Source: JBBDWR01 sp040902745
GTDB lineage: Bacteria; Actinomycetota; UBA4738; HRBIN12
Direction: 5' to 3'
Assembly (NCBI GenBank): GCA_040902745.1
Contig: JBBDWR010000003.1
Location: forward strand, 1-9,046
Length of the DNA: 9,046 nucleotides
Positions 5,956-9,046 of the stretch are shown in pieces; positions within the stretch are counted from its first letter, which is position 1; each line of letters begins with the position of its first letter. The notes under the pieces were generated by a model, which ran no database searches, was not told the DNA's origin, and saw only the letters and a list, made by a program, of their open reading frames with translations. A program made the position numbers and the translations under genes.

Positions 5956-6063
5956 ACCCGCGTCGGCCGCTGCGGCGGTCGCGACCTCGACGATCTCGCC
6001 ATTGGGGAGATCGCCGAGCCGGTGGAGCTCCGATGCGAGCGGGCGTGGTGTCGGATCGGTCAT
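5942..6063 (-). pseudogene. Possible N-terminal fragment of an unidentified gene
   Basis: From ATG 6063 on the minus strand the frame reads MTDPTPRPLASELHRLGDLP, then NGEIVEVATAAAADAGLVLM. It has G/C-biased third positions and a normal protein composition. Near base 5945 it runs into the antisense of the IS3 orfA relic, where the sequence changes character. It would have been transcribed divergently from the GreA-like gene. No clear ribosome-binding site is seen, and I do not recognise the family. It could be a gene truncated by the insertion, or a chance open frame. Confidence 0.3.
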
Positions 6064-6210
6064 GACGACAGTGTGCACGAGGCTGCATCGCCGCGACGTT
6101 GCCGGATCCCGGAAACTCGAGGCATCGAACGTGTCCGGATCGTCGGGGTGGATCGCGGCCACGCTCGCGGCATCATGCAGTCACGCATGAGAAGACGAAG
6201 GAGTGGGACG

Positions 6211-6696
6211 ATGCAGCCAGCGACGAACGATCGACGAATCAGCGGCCCCGAGGACGATCGGGTGCCCCTCACGCAGGCGGGCCGGGAACGGTTGTTGGCG
6301 CGTCTCGAGCATCTCGAGTCCACGGTGCTCCCCGAACTCTCGGCGCTGCTCCGCTCGCCGGGTAGCGAGGCAGAGGCCAGCGCCGCGTTCGCCAGGGGCA
6401 TCGGGGAGACCGAGCGGTTGTCGTTCGCGGTGCGCGGCGCCGTGCTGACGCGCAACCTGCCCGACGACCCCGACATGGTCGAGGTCGGCGAACTCGTCAC
6501 CTTCAGCGTCCCCGACGGTTCAGTCGACTCCGTGTTGATCGTGCACCCCATCGAGGCGCCGCTCGACGACTTGCGGGTGTCGTTCGAGGCCCCGCTCGCC
6601 GCCGCCATGCTCGGCAAGCGTGTCGGCGAGACCGTGCATTACAGCACCCCGACCGGCCCGGCGACCGCGACGATCAGGCGAGCGATGCGGGTCTGA
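6211..6696 (+). CDS. GreA/GreB-like transcription factor homologue
   Basis: A 161-residue protein resembling GreA. The N-terminal helical hairpin (about 18-75; LTQAGRERLLARLEHLESTVLP) is followed by the FKBP-like GreA_GreB C-terminal domain (about 90-158; SFEAPLAAAMLGKRVGETVHYSTPTG at 124-149). GreA inserts its hairpin into the RNA polymerase secondary channel to stimulate transcript cleavage, using two acidic tip residues in the GDLxEN motif. Here the matching loop reads GSEAEAS (51-57): the first acid is replaced by S52, while E55 fits the second. It may therefore be a secondary-channel regulator with altered cleavage activity, or a relative of Rnk-type factors. ATG 6211 is chosen because GACGAAGGAG lies seven bases before it and the GreA-like sequence starts just after. 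The frame is open back to 5881, through the IS relic. The zinc-ribbon gene follows 55 bases later. Confidence 0.75.
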   Translation: MQPATNDRRISGPEDDRVPLTQAGRERLLARLEHLESTVLPELSALLRSPGSEAEASAAFARGIGETERLSFAVRGAVLTRNLPDDPDMVEVGELVTFSVPDGSVDSVLIVHPIEAPLDDLRVSFEAPLAAAMLGKRVGETVHYSTPTGPATATIRRAMRV

Positions 6697-6751
6697 GCGG
6701 CGAGCGGTCACTCGGGAACCGATCTGCACACCGACGAAGGAGAGGCGAACG

Positions 6752-7003
6752 ATGCAATGCCCACAGTGCCAGGTGACGCTCATGATGGCCGAGCGACAAG
6801 GCGTCGAGGTCGATTACTGTCCACAGTGTCGAGGAGTCTGGCTCGACCGCGGAGAGATCGACCGCATCATCGCCGGATCCGCCCCGCTGACGGCAGCTCC
6901 GGCAGCTTCGGACGCCCCGCCGGCGGCGTCGGCCGACGGTCAGCACCGGGAGCGAGGTCGACGCAAGCGGGAGGGGCTGAAGGACCTGCTCGACTTCGGA
7001 TGA
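6752..7003 (+). CDS. Small TFIIB-type zinc-ribbon protein
   Basis: This 83-residue protein begins with a zf-TFIIB (PF13453-like) zinc ribbon: CPQC (C3, C6) and CPQC (C23, C26), followed by the family signature RGVWLDRGEIDRII (27-40). The middle is an Ala/Pro-rich linker (about 43-63) and the end is basic (HRERGRRKREGLKDLLDF), possibly for nucleic acid or protein contact. The family is widespread, small and mostly of unknown function. GACGAAGGAG (6733-6742) precedes the ATG by nine bases, the same ribosome-binding stretch as for the GreA-like gene 55 bases upstream of this start, so the two are probably one transcript. It is convergent with the UPF0114 gene. It appears complete. Confidence 0.82.
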   Translation: MQCPQCQVTLMMAERQGVEVDYCPQCRGVWLDRGEIDRIIAGSAPLTAAPAASDAPPAASADGQHRERGRRKREGLKDLLDFG

Positions 7004-7023
7004 TGGTGATCGTGTCCGGCGAG

Positions 7024-7042
7024 CGAAGGAGCGTTCCTTTCG
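7024..7042. terminator. Weak hairpin between convergent genes
   Basis: CGAAGGA and TCCTTTCG can pair around a short loop with one bulged base, between the zinc-ribbon gene and the convergent UPF0114 gene. It has no strong T-run. It might serve as a shared terminator, but support is slight. Confidence 0.2.
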
Positions 7043-7051
7043 AGTCCTCTC

Positions 7052-7633
7052 CTAGCGCGCAGAAGGGGTCGACGAAGGAGGTGTCATGCGCTCATCCTCG
7101 ACCTCGCGCCGGTTGAAGGCGTGCATCAAGGTCGGGATTGCGATCGCCAGTGAGGCGAGCGCGATGCCTCCTGCCACCATCAGCAGATCGAGTGCTCCAT
7201 CGACACGAGTGCCGAGCGCTCGCTCGAAGAACTCGATCACGAGGATGAGGATGATCAGCTTCGCGATCCGATCCTTGAGGTCGTCGAGGGAGGCGATCAC
7301 CAGTAGTCGCGGCGCATCCTTGCCCTCACGCCGCGCATCGAGCCGACCGATGAACAGCTCGTACAGCCCGAACGACACAAGCACCAAGATCGCGGCGATC
7401 AGGTACAGGTCGAGGATCTTCACGATATCGGAGAGCACGTCTTCCCTGATCGTGGGCCGATCGGCAGCCTTCGCGTACCCGCCGACCTTCCCGATGATCG
7501 CCGCCAGGTCGACGGTCGCGATCCACATCGAGACGACCGCAGCCAGCGCCGTACCGGCGACGGCCGCGAGCAGGAGGAAGCGAAGCGCCCACAGGAGTCG
7601 CTCCCCGAGTGGAGCGGGTGCCTGCGCCGTCAT
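7052..7633 (-). CDS. UPF0114/YqhA family integral membrane protein
   Basis: This 193-residue protein has four predicted membrane helices (about 13-38, 73-95, 122-140 and 146-172). The loop LVIASLDDLKDRIAKLIILILVIEFFERAL (111-140) matches the conserved SLxxLKxKVA core of the UPF0114/YqhA family. That family has no established biochemical role; a channel or transport function has been proposed but cannot be confirmed here. The start at ATG 7633 lacks a clear Shine-Dalgarno sequence and may be leaderless. The N-terminus has a short Pro/Ala leader before helix 1. The last 20 residues form a hydrophilic tail, and their DNA contains, on the other strand, a perfect ribosome-binding site followed by ATG (see findings). 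It is convergent to the GreA/zinc-ribbon pair. Confidence 0.8.
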   Translation of the reverse strand: MTAQAPAPLGERLLWALRFLLLAAVAGTALAAVVSMWIATVDLAAIIGKVGGYAKAADRPTIREDVLSDIVKILDLYLIAAILVLVSFGLYELFIGRLDARREGKDAPRLLVIASLDDLKDRIAKLIILILVIEFFERALGTRVDGALDLLMVAGGIALASLAIAIPTLMHAFNRREVEDERMTPPSSTPSAR

Positions 7634-7659
7634 CGGGGTAGTGGGCTATTCTTCATGAA

Positions 7660-7935
7660 TGCCGATCACTTACGCCGTTCGCTCCCGCGGGTCTCGGGAC
7701 CGGCGATGGTGCGCTCGGAGGCAGCACCGCGGCGGCGGCGCTCACGCTCTGGGCGTTCCTTGGCTTGGGGTCGGCGACCGTCCCGGCAGAGGAGGTTAGG
7801 GATCCGGAGCGAACGAGTCGGCGCGCGACGGTTCTCGGGACCGCCGTGACGACCCTCGTCTATGTCCTGGCCACGGTCGCCCTGATCGGGCTCGAGCCGC
7901 CAGCGGTCACGTTCGAAGGAGGCGAGCAGTGGTGA
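7660..7935 (+). pseudogene. Internal fragment of an APC-superfamily amino-acid permease
   Basis: In the frame starting at bases such as 7741 the DNA reads LTLWAFLGLGSATVPAEEVR, then DPERTSRRATVLGTAVTTLV, then YVLATVALIGLEPP. This is the conserved FxGLESATVPAEEVxxPERTIPRAT region and the following membrane helix of APC-family permeases. The reading starts around PFAPAGLG (near 7678) and ends at TGA 7933-7935. Only about 80-85 of the usual 430-500 residues are present, with no usable start codon upstream and a stop soon after the helix. It is a relic with both ends missing. Such permeases often neighbour universal stress protein genes, as here. Confidence 0.7.
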
Positions 7936-8007
7936 CCTGAAGCCGTCGTTCGTGAGGGCGTTCGGGCATCGGCTCCGCCCGATCCGCCGGTGGGGGGTTC
8001 TACCCAA

Positions 8008-8039
8008 CCGGGCGCACCTGCGGCGGCAGATCCGCCCGG
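8008..8039. repeat. Two-tier hairpin upstream of the universal stress protein gene
   Basis: Outer arms CCGGGCG (8008-8014) and CGCCCGG (8033-8039) are perfectly complementary. Inside, after three unpaired bases on each side, CTGC and GCAG pair around a GGCG tetraloop. It lies 43 bases before the start of the stress protein gene, after the permease relic. There is no T-tract. It could be an mRNA leader structure or a terminator of the relic. Confidence 0.45.
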
Positions 8040-8081
8040 GAAAACATCTCCCAACGTGAAGCGGAAGGAACGGTGAGATCC

Positions 8082-8942
8082 ATGATGAAGATCCTGTATG
8101 CGACCGACGGCGGGGAACCGGCGATAGCGGCCCTGTCGTTGCTGGAGAAGAGTGCGCGGAAGGACGCGGTCGAGATCGTCGTTCTGTCGGTGGCCGCTGG
8201 GCCCACTCACAGCGAGGAGGACGACGCTCGGCGAGCCGACGAGACCGTGAATCGGGCGGTCGAGCGGCTCGTCAGCGCCGGCTTCAAGGCGGATGGACGC
8301 ATGACCCGTGGGCACCCGGCCGCGGAAATCGTGGCGGAGGCTGGCCGAGGCGCTTTCGACCTGATCTTGATGGGCGCCGGGAATAAGCGGTGGCTCGACC
8401 GCCTGCTCCTCGGGAGTCAGAGCACACGCGTGCTGCATAACGCTCAGTGCTCCGTGTTCATCGTGCACGAGGCGCCGCCCGAAGAAGATAGAACGAGAAT
8501 TTTGGTGGGCGCCGACGGCTCAGCGGATTCGAGGATCTCGGTGGACATCCTGTGCAGGATGGCGGATCCAGAGGCTTGCGAAGCCACGGTCCTGGCTGTC
8601 GCGCAGGTGCCTTTCCCGACGTTCGCGGGCGGGCCGGGCGTCGCGTATGCGACGACCGCCTACACGAAGGAGATCGAGCGGGAACTCACCGCGTCCGCGC
8701 AAAGCTATGCGGAAGACGCGGCGAGCAGGCTGCGAAGCGCCGGCCTTGACACCGTCGCGAAGTGGGTGCTCGGCTCGGCGGCGATCCGATTGCTGGAGGA
8801 GGCGGAGAAGTCGTCCGCAGATCTCGTGGTGGTCGGGTCGCGCGGCCTGGGTCCCGTCGATCGTTGGGTCATGGGCTCGGTGAGCGACAAGATGGCGCGG
8901 CACGCCCGCGCTTCGCTCGTCGCGCGTCATCAGCATGCATGA
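8082..8942 (+). CDS. Tandem-domain universal stress protein (UspA family)
   Basis: A 286-residue cytoplasmic protein with two Usp domains (about 2-130 and 137-282). Each begins with the beta-strand plus Asp motif (KILYATDG; RILVGADGS) and ends with the nucleotide loop. Domain 2 has the full ATP-binding G-2x-G-9x-GS motif (G252, G255, G265, S266). In domain 1 the same loop reads G98, N101, G111, S112, so the second Gly is Asn and binding there may be altered. Tandem Usp proteins bind ATP and support survival under hypoxia, starvation or redox stress. GGTGA (8072-8076) serves either ATG 8082 (five bases) or ATG 8085 (eight bases); a GTG at 8073 overlaps this site and is less likely. It lies 18 bases before the phosphoenolpyruvate synthase gene, so co-transcription is likely. 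Confidence 0.88.
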   Translation: MMKILYATDGGEPAIAALSLLEKSARKDAVEIVVLSVAAGPTHSEEDDARRADETVNRAVERLVSAGFKADGRMTRGHPAAEIVAEAGRGAFDLILMGAGNKRWLDRLLLGSQSTRVLHNAQCSVFIVHEAPPEEDRTRILVGADGSADSRISVDILCRMADPEACEATVLAVAQVPFPTFAGGPGVAYATTAYTKEIERELTASAQSYAEDAASRLRSAGLDTVAKWVLGSAAIRLLEEAEKSSADLVVVGSRGLGPVDRWVMGSVSDKMARHARASLVARHQHA

Positions 8943-8960
8943 CAACAGGGACGCACCGTC

Positions 8961-9046
8961 ATGACGACAGGCGAGCACCGTCGCGTTCTCTGGTTCTCGG
9001 ACTTCGGGTCCGCCGACGTCCCGATCGTGGGAGGCAAGAACGCTTC
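8961..9046 (+). CDS. ppsA: Phosphoenolpyruvate synthase, N-terminal fragment cut by window edge
   Basis: The 28 visible codons read MTTGEHRRVLWFSDFGSADV then PIVGGKNA. This is the conserved start of pyruvate, water dikinase (WFxxxxxxDVPxVGGKNASLGEM), within the ATP-binding (PPDK_N) domain. The intact enzyme (about 750-800 residues) converts pyruvate and ATP to phosphoenolpyruvate, AMP and phosphate for gluconeogenesis. A phosphotransferase relative with the same N-terminal domain (rifampin phosphotransferase type) cannot be excluded. AGGG (8947-8950) ten bases upstream is a modest ribosome-binding site. It follows the stress protein gene on the same strand. The remainder lies outside the window. 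Confidence 0.75.
   Translation, partial: MTTGEHRRVLWFSDFGSADVPIVGGKNA

Noticed and set aside
7086..7658. 190-codon plus frame antisense to the YqhA-like gene
   Set aside because: The Ser/Arg-rich product mirrors a membrane protein on the other strand, so it is not called as a gene. Its ribosome-binding site is nevertheless reported as a finding.
7860..8468. 202-codon minus-strand frame
   Set aside because: It is antisense to the first Usp domain and the permease relic, with no recognisable features.
1..9046. CRISPR arrays, tRNA or rRNA genes
   Set aside because: No regularly spaced repeat array, no cloverleaf-like sequence with CCA-type ends and no rRNA signature was seen.

Overview
The window looks like a high-GC bacterial chromosome, most likely an actinomycete-type genome. 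It has strong G/C bias at third codon positions, GTG starts, 4-base stop/start overlaps and one apparently leaderless promoter. No rRNA, tRNA or CRISPR array is visible, and the species cannot be named from the sequence alone.

Left part (1-2900): this is an accessory island. A decayed IS3-family element on the minus strand (about 250-1049) keeps its orfA and its terminal end, but its orfB has lost the DDE catalytic domain. Next to it is a complete two-gene minus-strand operon, abiEi-abiEii, a type IV toxin-antitoxin / abortive infection system with visibly lower GC than the genes to its right. The operon has a recognisable promoter, and a 25-bp imperfect palindrome lies directly against the -35 box. 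Beyond it sits a small relic of a dihydrofolate-reductase-like (RibD C-terminal type) gene, only about 19 codons long.

Middle (2895-5832): a two-gene plus-strand operon with very high GC. It encodes a metal-dependent amidohydrolase of the Amidohydro_3/YtcJ type and an M24 (creatinase/aminopeptidase P fold) protein. The genes overlap by 4 bases, so they are probably translationally coupled. The M24 protein lacks several canonical metal ligands and resembles metal-free creatinase-type hydrolases. The pair probably hydrolyses a small amide, cyclic amide or guanidino-type compound, but the substrate cannot be read from the sequence.

Right part (5831-9046): a second, very short IS3 orfA relic abuts an antisense gene fragment. 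Then comes a group typical of stress or energy-limitation loci: a GreA-like factor, a small TFIIB-type zinc-ribbon protein, a convergent UPF0114/YqhA membrane protein, a start-less internal fragment of an APC amino-acid permease, a tandem-domain universal stress protein, and the first 28 codons of phosphoenolpyruvate synthase, cut by the window edge. Two genes here share the same 10-base ribosome-binding stretch (GACGAAGGAG). A third copy precedes an ATG that leads only into the antisense of the YqhA-like gene, so it may mark a lost gene.

The strongest overall impression is of a decay-rich accessory region, with at least five gene or IS fragments between intact cassettes. No wholly new system is evident. 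The items most worth following are the abiE operator arrangement, the amidohydrolase/degenerate-M24 pair and the orphan ribosome-binding site.
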